Shown here piece after piece: positions 47,738 through 56,096 of a stretch of 64,000 nt of DNA; within the stretch, counting starts at the first letter, position 1, and each line of letters starts with the position of its first letter. The notes under the pieces are model-generated. The model saw only the letters and a list, made by a program, of their open reading frames with translations, had not been told where the DNA came from and did not search any database. A program made the position numbers and the translations under genes. Origin of the DNA: Oscillospiraceae bacterium (GTDB lineage Bacteria; Bacillota; Clostridia; Oscillospirales; Oscillospiraceae); contig CACZDN010000016.1 in the NCBI GenBank assembly GCA_902779945.1, positions 1-64,000 of the forward strand, given 5' to 3'.

Positions 47738-49114
47738 TCACTCTCCACTCTTTTTCAGGATTTGCCTTGCGGCGTAAACGCCGCTGGCTGAGGCGTGGGA
47801 GAGCGAGTGCGTCACACCGGAGCAGTCCCCGATCACGTAGAGGCCGGGGCAGCGGGTCTCCAGTCTGTCGTTGATTTCGACCTCCATGTTGTAGAACTTG
47901 ACCTCCACACCGTAGAGGAGGGTGTCGTCGTTGGCGGTGCCGGGGGCGATCTTGTCGAGGGCGTAGATCATTTCGATAATACCGTCGAGGATGCGCTTGG
48001 GGATCACGAGACTCAAATCGCCCGGAGTGGCGGCGAGGGTCGGGGTCACGAAGCTCTCACGGATGCGCTGCTCGGTGCTGCGGCGACCGCGGACCAGGTC
48101 GCCGAAGCGCTGGACGATCACGCCGCCGCCCAGCATGTTCGACAGGCGCGCGATGCTCTCGCCGTAGCCGTTGGAGTCCTTGAAAGGGACGGAGAAATGC
48201 TTGGAAACCAGCAGGGCGAAGTTGGTGTTCTCGGTGTGCCTGCTCCTGTCCTCGTAGCTGTGGCCGTTGACCGTGACGATGCCGTTGGTGTTCTCGTTGA
48301 CGACGACACCGTGCGGGTTCATGCAGAAGGTGCGCACCATGTCCTCGAATTTCTGGGTGCGGTAGACGATCTTGCTCTCGTACAGCTCGTCGGTGAGGGG
48401 GGCGAATATCTCCGCCGGCAGCTCCACGCGCACGCCGATGTCCACGCGGTTGGACATGGTGGGGATGCCCAGCGAGCCGCACACGCTCTCCATCCACTTG
48501 CTGCCGCTGCGGCCCACGGAGATGATGCAGCTTTTGCAGGAGAAGCGCTTCTCCCCGGCGCAGAGCTCATACCCGCCGTCGGTGCGGACGATGGACTCCA
48601 CCGCGGTCTCAAAGTAGAAGTCGACCTTGCGGCGCAGCTCCTCGTACAGGTTTTCCAGCACCACATAGTTGATGTCCGTGCCCAGATGGCGGACCTGCGC
48701 GTCCAGAAGGTGCAGGCCGTTTTGCAGGCACATGCGCTTGATGTCGGAGTTTGCGGTGGAATAGAGTCTCGTACCCGCGCCGCCGTGGGTAAGGTTGATG
48801 GAATCGACGTACTGCATCAGCTCTATGGCCTCGGTCTTGCCGATATGCTCGTAGAGCGTGCCGCCGAACTGATTCGTGATGTTGTACTTGCCGTCGGAAA
48901 AGGCGCCCGCGCCGCCGAAGCCGCTCATGATGCTGCAGGTCTGGCAGCGGATGCAGGACTTGACCTTCTTCCCGTCGATGGGGCAGCACCGCTTGTCGAG
49001 CGCCCGGCCCAGCTCCAGCACCGCGATCCTGAGCCCGCGCCCGGCGTTTGCGAGCTCATAGGCGCTGAAGATCCCCCCGGGTCCCGCGCCGACAATGATA
49101 ACGTCATAATTCAT
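47738..49114 (-). CDS. FAD-dependent dehydrogenase (COG2509 type)
   Basis: A 458-residue flavoprotein: dinucleotide fold DVIIVGAGPGGIFSAYELAN (3-22), a conserved cysteine group CPIDGKKVKSCIRCQTC followed by GFGGAGAFSDGKYN, and the C-terminal FAD segment PGLYVIGDCSGVTHSLSHAS. COG2509 proteins have no assigned substrate. The start is ATG 49114, 8 bases after AAGGAG; an in-frame GTG at 49123 is too close. The gene is preceded by a short leader that is almost entirely a terminator-type hairpin, so it may be controlled by attenuation. Confidence 0.88.
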   Translation of the reverse strand: MNYDVIIVGAGPGGIFSAYELANAGRGLRIAVLELGRALDKRCCPIDGKKVKSCIRCQTCSIMSGFGGAGAFSDGKYNITNQFGGTLYEHIGKTEAIELMQYVDSINLTHGGAGTRLYSTANSDIKRMCLQNGLHLLDAQVRHLGTDINYVVLENLYEELRRKVDFYFETAVESIVRTDGGYELCAGEKRFSCKSCIISVGRSGSKWMESVCGSLGIPTMSNRVDIGVRVELPAEIFAPLTDELYESKIVYRTQKFEDMVRTFCMNPHGVVVNENTNGIVTVNGHSYEDRSRHTENTNFALLVSKHFSVPFKDSNGYGESIARLSNMLGGGVIVQRFGDLVRGRRSTEQRIRESFVTPTLAATPGDLSLVIPKRILDGIIEMIYALDKIAPGTANDDTLLYGVEVKFYNMEVEINDRLETRCPGLYVIGDCSGVTHSLSHASASGVYAARQILKKSGE

Positions 49115-49133
49115 AAAAAACACTCCTTACCAG

Positions 49134-49192
49134 CAAAAAACAGAACCTCATCTCCCTGAAAGACGGGAAATGAGGCTGTGCGCCATCGTTCC
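49134..49192 (-). promoter_or_regulatory. Hairpin leader / candidate attenuator or riboswitch of the FAD-dehydrogenase gene
   Basis: Minus-strand leader: outer pair GGAAC / GTTCT (49188-49192 with 49142-49146), inner stem CCTCATTTCCC / GGGAGATGAGG, then TGTTTTTT (49135-49141) and only afterwards the ribosome site. I cannot match it to a riboswitch class I know. Confidence 0.5.
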
Positions 49193-49198
49193 TCGGCG

Positions 49199-49228
49199 AT
49201 CATAACACGAAACGAAGAGCGCTGTCAA
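49199..49228 (-). promoter_or_regulatory. Promoter of the FAD-dehydrogenase gene
   Basis: Minus strand TTGACA (49223-49228), 18 bases, TATGAT (49199-49204). Confidence 0.65.
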
Positions 49229-49403
49229 GCGAAAAACGGGTGCATTCCTCACAAAAAAGTGACGGCTTTGCCGTCTGACAAAGCCGCCCCGCGCTGCAGA
49301 ATGACAGCGGAGAGCAGACCACGCAGCACGGTCGGCTTCTCTGTGGAAATGGTTTTTCCGCAGCATGGGTGCAAAACAACCGTCTCTTTTGGGGTGCTTG
49401 CTT

Positions 49404-49568
49404 TAGGGCAACACCGCATAATTCGGCGAGAGCGAATCCTGAGAACATTTGGGTTCTGATGAAGGCATTTTTTTGCCGGAATACTTTGTGTATTTCAAGA
49501 AAAAGTGACAAAATCAGAGCGCGAATTTTCCAGGAGGCGCCGAAGGCGGATTATGCGGTGTTGCCTTA
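49404..49568 (+). repeat. MITE-like repeat, subfamily A, complete copy (type copy)
   Basis: About 165 bp. Left end TAGGGCAACACCGCATAATT, right end GGATTATGCGGTGTTGCCTTA: terminal inverted repeats of about 20 bases with two mismatches. Centre: GGAATAC-TTTGT-GTATTTC hairpin. Near the right end TTTTCCAGGAGGCGCC carries a ribosome-site-like AGGAGG. No reading frame of its own. The rest of the gap 49229-49611 holds only a remnant CCCCGCGCTGCAGAATGACA. Confidence 0.88.
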
Positions 49569-49611
49569 GGTCTTTGCTTTTATGCCCGTGCTTCGCGGGA
49601 GGCCGGCTGAA

Positions 49612-51351
49612 TTATTCCTCCGCGCGCGGAGCGAAGATCGGGCCGTTTTGGTACTGGACCGTGACGGTCATGGACGCGCCGGGGGTGATAAAACTCGCGC
49701 GCTTGCGAAGGCCCGTCTCGTCGTACTCGAAGCTCATGCGGCTGAGCATCGTGCCCGCCTCGTTGTAGCGCTCCTGCTTGACGAGCAGCCCGTTTTCGTA
49801 CTCGTTGACGAACTGGGTGACCGACCCGTCCGCGTCCTGGATGGCGGAGATGTTGCCGTGCTCGTCATAGGCGGTGGAGCCGCGGTAGAGCTTTGTCTTT
49901 GCGTCGTAGGAGGCGAAAAAGTGCACGCTGCCGTCCTCATAGTAGTGGTAGTCGTAGGTGAAGGCACGGAGATTGCCCTGGCCGATCAGGTTGCCCTCTT
50001 TGTCATAGCGCATTTCCACCTGGCCCTCCGTGATCGACCAGCCGCCGTCCTCCTCGTAGCTGTATTCGTATTCGCGGTCGCTCATGCCGTCGTAGGCGGA
50101 GAAGTGCTCCGTGCGCCCGGACAGGCGGCCGTAGATGTCATAGCGGTAGCTGGTTTTCAGCGGGCCGCCGCACTCCTGATTGTAGCTGATCTCTTCGGAG
50201 AGGCAGCGGTTGTGAAAGGCGGTGACGATGCCAGGCGCGTCCTTGTAATCCCCCAGGGCGATGAACTGCTCCTTTGCCTCGGCATAGCGCCCGTCCGCGA
50301 TGAACGCAAGGCCCTTCTGGTACAACGCCTCCTGCGCGAGCTCCGCGCTGTCGGCGTAATCGCCCAGCTCCAGATACGCCGCGTACGCGTCGTCCCAGCG
50401 TCCGTTTTCCAGGAACCTGCCGGCCCGGGCGTAAGAGGCGACCTCCGCGTCTGCCTTCTTTGCGTTTGCGGCCATCTGGCGCGCGTCGCGGTAATTCAGA
50501 AAGCGGCTGAGTTTGCTGAAATGCACCGCCGCCTCCGCGTATTCGCCGGCGCTGTAGAGGCGGCTGGCCTCCTCGTAGGCGGCGGCACGGCGCGACATGA
50601 AAGCAAAAACCCCGGCGGCGAGCCCGGCGATCAGCACAAGCGGCAGCAGCATCAGCAGGACGCGGCGTATAATCCTGCCGAGCTCCTGCTTTTTCTTCTC
50701 CTCGATCGCGGCCTGTACCGCCTCGGCGTTGAGGCGCAGGTACTTGTTCTCCCGGAGACGGTCCACCCGCAGGCAGGCCTTCATATGCTCGAGCGTCTGG
50801 TCGCAGCGGTAGCAGCTCTCCCCCTTGTGGTTGATCTCCCCGCAGGCGCAGAGCCAGAGGTCCGCCGTCTCCAGCGGGACGAAGCGGCTCAGCGAGCCGG
50901 TTTCCAGCCTGTACTGACGGATGAGCTCCGCGTCGAACAGGCGCTTGTTCAGATTTTCCTGCGGCGGCAGGGTTTTCATCGGCCCGCCGGTATAGCGCCA
51001 GCGGCTGCCGTCCGTGAAGCTGACCGCAATGAGCTGCACCGTGAAGCGGCGGACCCGGTCGTCCGGCAGGCGCACCGCCTCCCGCGCGCCGAAGAGCGCG
51101 TCGCGCCCGGCGTTCAGGCCCTCATAGACGTGCCCGGCGCGGCAGAGCTCCCCTCCCCCGGCGTCCAGGCCGATCACGGTGAGCCTGACAGTGTCGATCG
51201 TCCCGGGGGAAATGCTGCGCAGCTTGAGCTGGGCCAGGATGCGGCCGCTCTGGTTGTCCATGAGCAGCGCGCCGGCCGCGATCACCAGCGGCGCGCCGGG
51301 CGTATAGAGATCTTCCGGCAGACTGTACAGCCTGGAATATCGCTCCGCCAT
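49612..51351 (-). CDS. Zinc-ribbon / membrane / TPR / YD-repeat protein
   Basis: A 579-residue protein with an unusual order of parts. Residues 1-160 are a beta-rich domain with no clear family (ILAQLKLRSISPGTIDTVRL); a zinc ribbon follows (CAC...CYRC: C168, C170, C180, C183), then one membrane helix (about 229-253), tetratricopeptide-like repeats (about 258-380; LYSAGEYAEAAVHFSKLSRF, ENGRWDDAYAAYLELGDYAD, ADGRYAEAKEQFIALGDYKD) and a C-terminal series of YD/RHS-like strands (YRYDIYGRLSGRTEHF, MRYDKEGNLIGQGNL, AYDEHGNISAIQDADG). The TPR and YD parts are probably outside the cell. ATG 51351 follows GGGGG; an earlier ATG/CTG at 51393 is not supported. Function unknown. Confidence 0.75.
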   Translation of the reverse strand: MAERYSRLYSLPEDLYTPGAPLVIAAGALLMDNQSGRILAQLKLRSISPGTIDTVRLTVIGLDAGGGELCRAGHVYEGLNAGRDALFGAREAVRLPDDRVRRFTVQLIAVSFTDGSRWRYTGGPMKTLPPQENLNKRLFDAELIRQYRLETGSLSRFVPLETADLWLCACGEINHKGESCYRCDQTLEHMKACLRVDRLRENKYLRLNAEAVQAAIEEKKKQELGRIIRRVLLMLLPLVLIAGLAAGVFAFMSRRAAAYEEASRLYSAGEYAEAAVHFSKLSRFLNYRDARQMAANAKKADAEVASYARAGRFLENGRWDDAYAAYLELGDYADSAELAQEALYQKGLAFIADGRYAEAKEQFIALGDYKDAPGIVTAFHNRCLSEEISYNQECGGPLKTSYRYDIYGRLSGRTEHFSAYDGMSDREYEYSYEEDGGWSITEGQVEMRYDKEGNLIGQGNLRAFTYDYHYYEDGSVHFFASYDAKTKLYRGSTAYDEHGNISAIQDADGSVTQFVNEYENGLLVKQERYNEAGTMLSRMSFEYDETGLRKRASFITPGASMTVTVQYQNGPIFAPRAEE

Positions 51352-51595
51352 TGCCTGACCCCCTTTCGTCAGCCTCGCAGGGTTACATAACACGATTCAG
51401 TATAGCATTCCCCCTGTGCGTTTTCAAGCGGGATTTTCAGGCATACGCGCCGAATATGCATTTTTTTGCAAAAAAGCACCCCCGGTTTCCTGATGCGTTT
51501 CTTCGACTTTGCTTTGCTGCGCTCAGGATGACAGTATTACGCGGCGGGCGCGGGCATAGACTTGGAGGGAAACGGTACGGCGGGAGGCGAATGCG

Positions 51596-52618
51596 TTGAA
51601 CAGGTTTGCAAGAGGGATCGCGGGGCTGCTTACGGCGGCGGGGCTCTGTCTGTTGTCGGCGGGCGGGGCGCTCGGCGGGCTCAGCGCGCGCCTGGCGGAG
51701 CGGCCGCAGGAGGAGCGGATGCGAAACGTCCGTCTGCTGCGGGCGTCGGCGCCCGCAGCCGCGCGCGCCGTCAGGACCGTCCGGGAGAATCCGCCCGCCG
51801 CCATGACGCCCGAGCCGACGCGCGAGCCCATCGAGGACTTCACGGTAAACGCCCCGGACACCGTGCTCGAGACGACGATCGAGGGCGGGATGCGCATCAA
51901 GAACGAGACCTCCTACTGGGTGGACGCGGCGCAGATCCTGTCCGAGGGTCCGGGGCTCACGCTGCCGGCGGACGAGCCGCAGATCCTCATCATCCACACC
52001 CACGCCAGCGAGGCCTACACGCAGGCGGGGCTCGACCGCTATTCGGCCAGCGACGACAGCCGCACCGAGGACACGCAGTTCAACGTGGTGCGCATCGGCG
52101 ACGAGCTGACCGCGCTTCTGACCGAGTGCGGGCTGAACGTCATCCACGACCGCGGCATCTATGATTATCCGAGCTATACCGGCTCCTACAACCGCGCCGC
52201 GGCGGCCATCGGACAGTACCTCCAGAGCTGCCCCGGCATCCGCATCGTGCTGGACATCCACCGCGACGCCCTGGGCGCAAACGGCGTGGTCTACAAGACC
52301 ATGGCCGAGGAGGAGGGCACGGTGGCAAGTCAGATCATGCTCCTCGTCGGGACGGACGAGAGCGGACTTTCCCACCCGTACTGGCGCGGCAATCTCGCCC
52401 TGGCGCTGTATCTGCAAAACGCCGTCAACAGCGCGTTTCCCACGCTCATGCGCCCGGTCGATCTGGTGCCGCAGCGCTATAATCAGGAGCTCACGCCGGG
52501 CTCGCTCATTCTCGAGGTGGGCAGCAGCGGCAACACCCTGCGCGAGGCGCTGGCCGCCATCCGCCTCTTCGGCCGCGCCGCGGGCCCCGCGCTGGCGGAG
52601 CTTGTGGAGGCGCCGTGA
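51596..52618 (+). CDS. spoIIP: Stage II sporulation protein P
   Basis: A 340-residue cell-wall amidase/endopeptidase needed for septal peptidoglycan thinning and engulfment. Signature: ILIIHTHASEAYTQAGLDRY with the zinc-type His and Glu, VVRIGDELTALLTECGLNVI and HDRGIYDYPSYTGSYNRAAA. An N-terminal membrane helix (about 7-28) anchors it. The start is TTG 51596 after GGGAGG; ATG 51591 is out of frame. No gpr gene is adjacent, unlike in Bacillus. Its presence supports a spore-forming ancestry. Confidence 0.93.
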   Translation: MNRFARGIAGLLTAAGLCLLSAGGALGGLSARLAERPQEERMRNVRLLRASAPAAARAVRTVRENPPAAMTPEPTREPIEDFTVNAPDTVLETTIEGGMRIKNETSYWVDAAQILSEGPGLTLPADEPQILIIHTHASEAYTQAGLDRYSASDDSRTEDTQFNVVRIGDELTALLTECGLNVIHDRGIYDYPSYTGSYNRAAAAIGQYLQSCPGIRIVLDIHRDALGANGVVYKTMAEEEGTVASQIMLLVGTDESGLSHPYWRGNLALALYLQNAVNSAFPTLMRPVDLVPQRYNQELTPGSLILEVGSSGNTLREALAAIRLFGRAAGPALAELVEAP

Positions 52619-52625
52619 AATCCGC

Positions 52626-52654
52626 TTTACAAGGCATTCAAAGTATGCTATAGT
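52626..52654 (+). promoter_or_regulatory. Promoter of the rubrerythrin operon
   Basis: TTTACA (52626-52631), 17 bases, TATAGT (52649-52654), right after spoIIP. Confidence 0.6.
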
Positions 52655-52715
52655 CAGAGCATCAGAAGGCTGAGGCCCGTTTCTGTCAATCACTTACAAA
52701 CAGGAGGAATTCACA

Positions 52716-53282
52716 ATGAAAAAATGGGTATGTTCCGTATGCGGTTACGTTCACGAGGGCGACACGCCCCCCGAGTTCTGCCCCGTCTGCAAGGTTCCCG
52801 GCTCCAAGTTCGTGGAGCAGGCCGGTGAGATGAGCTGGGCGGCCGAGCATGTGGTCGGCGTCGGCAAGGTCTTCGGCGCGGACGTCCCGGCCGAGGTACA
52901 AGAGGAGATCATCGCGGGTCTGCGCTCCAACTTCCAGGGCGAGTGCTCCGAAGTCGGCATGTACCTCGCCATGGCCCGCGTCGCTTTCCGCGAAGGCTAT
53001 CCCGAGATCGGCATGTACTGGGAGAAGGCAGGTCTCGAGGAGGCCGAGCACGCCGCCAAGTTTGCCGAGCTGCTGGGCGAGGTCGTCACCGACAGCACCA
53101 AAAAGAACCTGCAGATGCGTGTCGACGCCGAGAACGGCGCCACCGCCGGCAAGACCGATCTTGCCAAGCTCTGCAAGAAGTACAATCTCGACGCCCTGCA
53201 CGACACCATCCATGAGATGGCCCGCGACGAGGCCCGCCACGGCAAAGCCTTCAAGGGCCTGCTGGAGAGATACTTCAAGTGA
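52716..53282 (+). CDS. Reverse rubrerythrin (rubredoxin domain first)
   Basis: A 188-residue peroxide-scavenging protein. The rubredoxin-like iron site is at the N-terminus (C6, C9, C22, C25: [20 protein letters not shown]) and the di-iron ferritin-like domain follows (about 40-188; [54 protein letters not shown]). This reversed order defines revRbr, which reduces H2O2 and O2 with electrons from NADH oxidoreductase/rubredoxin. AGGAGG precedes the ATG. Its stop overlaps the next gene by four bases, and a stand-alone rubredoxin follows. Confidence 0.95.
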   Translation: MKKWVCSVCGYVHEGDTPPEFCPVCKVPGSKFVEQAGEMSWAAEHVVGVGKVFGADVPAEVQEEIIAGLRSNFQGECSEVGMYLAMARVAFREGYPEIGMYWEKAGLEEAEHAAKFAELLGEVVTDSTKKNLQMRVDAENGATAGKTDLAKLCKKYNLDALHDTIHEMARDEARHGKAFKGLLERYFK

Positions 53283-53704
53283 GCAGGAAAAAGCGCAGAC
53301 ACTATAACGGGCCGCCGAAAGGCGCGGTTGTGATCTATGAAAACTCTCCCAAGAGCAGATGGATCAACCAGTGGTTCCCGCCCAAGGGTTCTGCCGCTTA
53401 TTTCCACATGGAGTCCGACGCCGATTTTCAGCGGCGGCACCCCGTCGGCTATGTTTTTGCGGTGCTGCTGGGGATTTTTGCCCTGCTGCTGCCGGAGATT
53501 GTGTATCTTTTACTATTGCTGCCGCCTCAAGCACCCCCAAGCTTTGGGGTCTTCCTCGGCATGGCGGGCGGATTCATTTTCGGAATCGGACTGTTCAATT
53601 TTGTCGCGATTATCCTGCACCAGTATCTGGGGCATCTGGTCTCCATCCTGAGCTTTCTCATCGGCGGCGTTCTGATGGCTGTGAGCGTTTCGCTGATCAG
53701 GTAA
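53279..53704 (+). CDS. Small membrane protein between rubrerythrin and rubredoxin
   Basis: A 141-residue protein beginning at GTG 53279, which overlaps the revRbr stop (GTGA). A basic N-terminus ([14 protein letters not shown]) is followed by a soluble stretch and three hydrophobic helices ([60 protein letters not shown]). No family recognised. Translational coupling to revRbr suggests a shared role or shared expression in oxygen response; this is inference. Confidence 0.75.
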   Translation: MSRKKRRHYNGPPKGAVVIYENSPKSRWINQWFPPKGSAAYFHMESDADFQRRHPVGYVFAVLLGIFALLLPEIVYLLLLLPPQAPPSFGVFLGMAGGFIFGIGLFNFVAIILHQYLGHLVSILSFLIGGVLMAVSVSLIR

Positions 53705-53743
53705 CGGGGGAGAGCATCATTTTCACGAAAGGAGAAATCACCA

Positions 53744-53878
53744 ATGAAATACGTCTGCAATGTATGCGGCTGGGTCTATGATGAGGACGAGCAGGGCACA
53801 AAGTGGGAGGACCTGCCCGACGATTTCACCTGCGAGCTCTGCGGCGTCGGCAAGGACGAGTTCACCGCCGAGGAATAG
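53744..53878 (+). CDS. Rubredoxin, compact form
   Basis: A 44-residue protein, too short for usual ORF cut-offs: two CxxC knuckles (C5, C8 in [15 protein letters not shown]30, C33 in [12 protein letters not shown]) bind one iron. It is shorter than the usual 52-54 residues because the loop after the first knuckle is reduced to [17 protein letters not shown], losing the DPxxGIxPGT segment. AAAGGAG precedes the ATG by 7 bases. It is the third gene after revRbr and is the likely electron donor for it. Confidence 0.9.
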   Translation: MKYVCNVCGWVYDEDEQGTKWEDLPDDFTCELCGVGKDEFTAEE

Positions 53879-53895
53879 CATACCACATCAAACAG

Positions 53896-53929
53896 AGAAG
53901 AGGACCGGGTGACCGATCCTCTTCTTTTG
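53896..53929 (+). terminator. Terminator of the rubrerythrin-rubredoxin operon
   Basis: AGAAGAGGA / TCCTCTTCT stem followed by TTTT, in the gap between converging genes. Confidence 0.75.
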
Positions 53930-53944
53930 CTGTCCGGTATTCCA

Positions 53945-55837
53945 CTACTCCGCCGCCTTGCGTGTTCCGGCTTTGGCGATGGCAAAGAGCAGCACGGCAA
54001 GCACGGCCAGGCTCCCCGGCAGGCCGATGTTCAAAGCGCCTGACAGGTCGATCTTATCCGCGATGCCGCCCGCCGTGAGGACGGCCATCAGGATGCCGAC
54101 GAGTCCTTCGCCCGCGATCATGCCGGAGCAGAACAGGACGCCTCCGTCCGGATTGGGTTTTCTGAACTTCCCGAGGCCCCTGTCCGTCAGATACCGGGCC
54201 AGACCGCCTATCATACAGGCTGCGGAGAGCTCAAGGGGCAGATAGACCCCGATGGCGACCGCGAGGACCGGAACGCCGAGGATGTCGATGACGATCCCGA
54301 GAAACACGCCGATCATCACCATCGACCAGGGGAGGTTGCCGTCCATGACACCCTCCACGATCATCTTCATCATGGTCGCCTGCGGGGCGGCCAGCTCCTT
54401 GCTTCCGAAGCCCCAGGCGTTGTTCAAAAGCACCAGCACCGCCCCGATGACCGCGGCGGAGGCCAGGACGCCGATCATCTCCCCGATCTGCTGCTTCTTC
54501 GGCGTCGCGCCGAGCAGGAAGCCGGTTTTCAGATCCTGCGAGGTATCGCCGGCGATGGCGGCCACGATGCACACCACGGCGCAGACGGTGATGGCGGTGA
54601 CCATCCCGGGCATACCGACGTTCCCCGTGCTCTTCAAAATCAGCGTTGTGAAAAGCAGCGTGGCGATCGTCATGCCGGACACGGGGCTGTTGCTGCTGCC
54701 GATCAGGCCCACGATGCGGGAAGCCACCGCGCCGAAGAAGAAGCCGAAGAAGACGATCAGAAGCGCCGCCGGGAGTGAGACCGACACCTGCGGCAGAAGC
54801 CACAGCAGCAGCATGATCACGAGCACGAGACACATGCAGAGCCTCATGCCGAGATTCTGATCGGTGCGCTTTTCGGACGCGCTGTTCGCGTCCTTCATGC
54901 CTTTGAGCGCGGCGACGAAGGTGCTCACGATGAGGGGCGCCGACTTGATGAGGCTGAGGATACCGCCGGAGGCCACCATGCCCGCGCCGATATAGCGGAT
55001 GTACGTGCTCCAGATCGCGGACGCGCCGCCGGCCTCATACATCGCCCCGATGGGCTCGGTCCCCGGGAACAGCGTCGTCTCCGCGCCGAAGAGCACGATG
55101 GCGGGGATGAGGACGAACCAGCCGAGCAGGCCGCCGGAGAACATGTAGGAGGTGATCTTCGGGCCGCAGATATAGCCGACGCCGATGAGCGCGGGATAGA
55201 TCTCCAGCGAAAGCTCCGTCCGCAGCGCTTTGATCGGGGCGGTGATCACGCCCGGTATGAGCTTGAGCCCGTCAACGAAAAACTTGATGGCAGCCGAGAC
55301 GCCCAGGCCCGTGAATACGGCTCTGGCGCCCGTCCCGCCCTTCTCGCCGGCGAGAAGCACCTCGGCGCAGGCGGTCCCCTCAGGGTAGGGCAGGACGCCG
55401 TGCTCCCTGACGATCAGGGTGTTGCGCAGCGGGATCATGAACAGCACGCCGAGCATACCGCCGCAGAGTGCGACCAGAAAGATGCCCAGCATCCGGGGCG
55501 AGTCGATCTTCCCCTCCTCCGTCCACAGAAACAGGACCGGCAGCGTGAAAATCACGGCGGCGGCGACCGACTCGCCCGCCGAGCCGATGGTCTGGACCAT
55601 GTTGCTCTCGAGGATGGAGTTTCGTTTCAGCAGGATGCGCGTCACGCACATGGAGATGACCGCCGCCGGAATGGACGCGGAGATCGTCATGCCGACGCGC
55701 AGGCCGAGGTAGGCGTTGGCCGCGCCGAAAACCACGGCCAGCAGACTGCCCAGAACAATTGCCGTTACGGTCAGCTCCGGCGGTTTCTGTTCGGCCGGTA
55801 TGTAGGGCTTGAAATCCGTTTTCTTTTCGTCTTGCAT
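53945..55837 (-). CDS. OPT family oligopeptide/metal-complex transporter
   Basis: A 630-residue transporter with some fifteen hydrophobic helices. Typical OPT segments: ELTVTAIVLGSLLAVVFGAA, YLGLRVGMTISASIPAAVIS, LPYPEGTACAEVLLAGEKGG, ATPKKQQIGEMIGVLASAAV and FCSGMIAGEGLVGILMAVLT. Bacterial OPT proteins take up small peptides or, in some cases, metal chelates by proton symport. The start is ATG 55837, 9 bases after GAGGAG; the longer open frame to 55915 would cross the ribosome site. It is monocistronic, with a dyad over its -10. Confidence 0.92.
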   Translation of the reverse strand: MQDEKKTDFKPYIPAEQKPPELTVTAIVLGSLLAVVFGAANAYLGLRVGMTISASIPAAVISMCVTRILLKRNSILESNMVQTIGSAGESVAAAVIFTLPVLFLWTEEGKIDSPRMLGIFLVALCGGMLGVLFMIPLRNTLIVREHGVLPYPEGTACAEVLLAGEKGGTGARAVFTGLGVSAAIKFFVDGLKLIPGVITAPIKALRTELSLEIYPALIGVGYICGPKITSYMFSGGLLGWFVLIPAIVLFGAETTLFPGTEPIGAMYEAGGASAIWSTYIRYIGAGMVASGGILSLIKSAPLIVSTFVAALKGMKDANSASEKRTDQNLGMRLCMCLVLVIMLLLWLLPQVSVSLPAALLIVFFGFFFGAVASRIVGLIGSSNSPVSGMTIATLLFTTLILKSTGNVGMPGMVTAITVCAVVCIVAAIAGDTSQDLKTGFLLGATPKKQQIGEMIGVLASAAVIGAVLVLLNNAWGFGSKELAAPQATMMKMIVEGVMDGNLPWSMVMIGVFLGIVIDILGVPVLAVAIGVYLPLELSAACMIGGLARYLTDRGLGKFRKPNPDGGVLFCSGMIAGEGLVGILMAVLTAGGIADKIDLSGALNIGLPGSLAVLAVLLFAIAKAGTRKAAE

Positions 55838-55905
55838 TCTTCTCAGCTCCTCTTTTTCTGTCGCCCCGGTTTCCCTTCCGTCGAGGCGGCTCTGCCTCAA
55901 AACGG

Positions 55906-55944
55906 CCTGTGACAATTATATCACAGGGCAATTTTTCTTGTCAA
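55906..55944 (-). promoter_or_regulatory. Promoter of the OPT gene with a dyad over the -10
   Basis: Minus strand TTGACA (55939-55944), 18 bases, TATAAT (55915-55920). The -10 is inside a perfect dyad CCTGTGA-N8-TCACAGG (55906-55927), a likely repressor site. Confidence 0.65.
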
Positions 55945-55995
55945 ACCGCTTTGAGCAGAATGCCTGCTGTGCATCCCGGATACGGGCATTGGGTC

Positions 55996-56024
55996 TTGAA
56001 AAAAACATGCGCCGCTGTTACACT
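55996..56024 (+). promoter_or_regulatory. Promoter of the ROK-like kinase - nagA operon
   Basis: TTGAAA (55996-56001), 17 bases, TACACT (56019-56024). Confidence 0.5.
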
Positions 56025-56096
56025 GTTGCCAGGAGCAAGCGTTGAAAAAGCTGCGCCTGGCACGGAATAATGCTGACTGCACAGGAGGTCATGACC

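Noticed and set aside
49142-49192. Leader of the FAD-dehydrogenase considered as a fluoride or mini-ykkC riboswitch
   Set aside because: A CGAUGGCG stretch recalls the fluoride motif, but the required pairing partner and pseudoknot bases are missing, and there are no paired ACGR loops of mini-ykkC.
49404-49568. The repeat considered as a small protein gene or an rRNA/tRNA-like gene
   Set aside because: Frames differ among copies because of indels and deletions, and no cloverleaf or ribosome-site-plus-start arrangement is shared by all copies.
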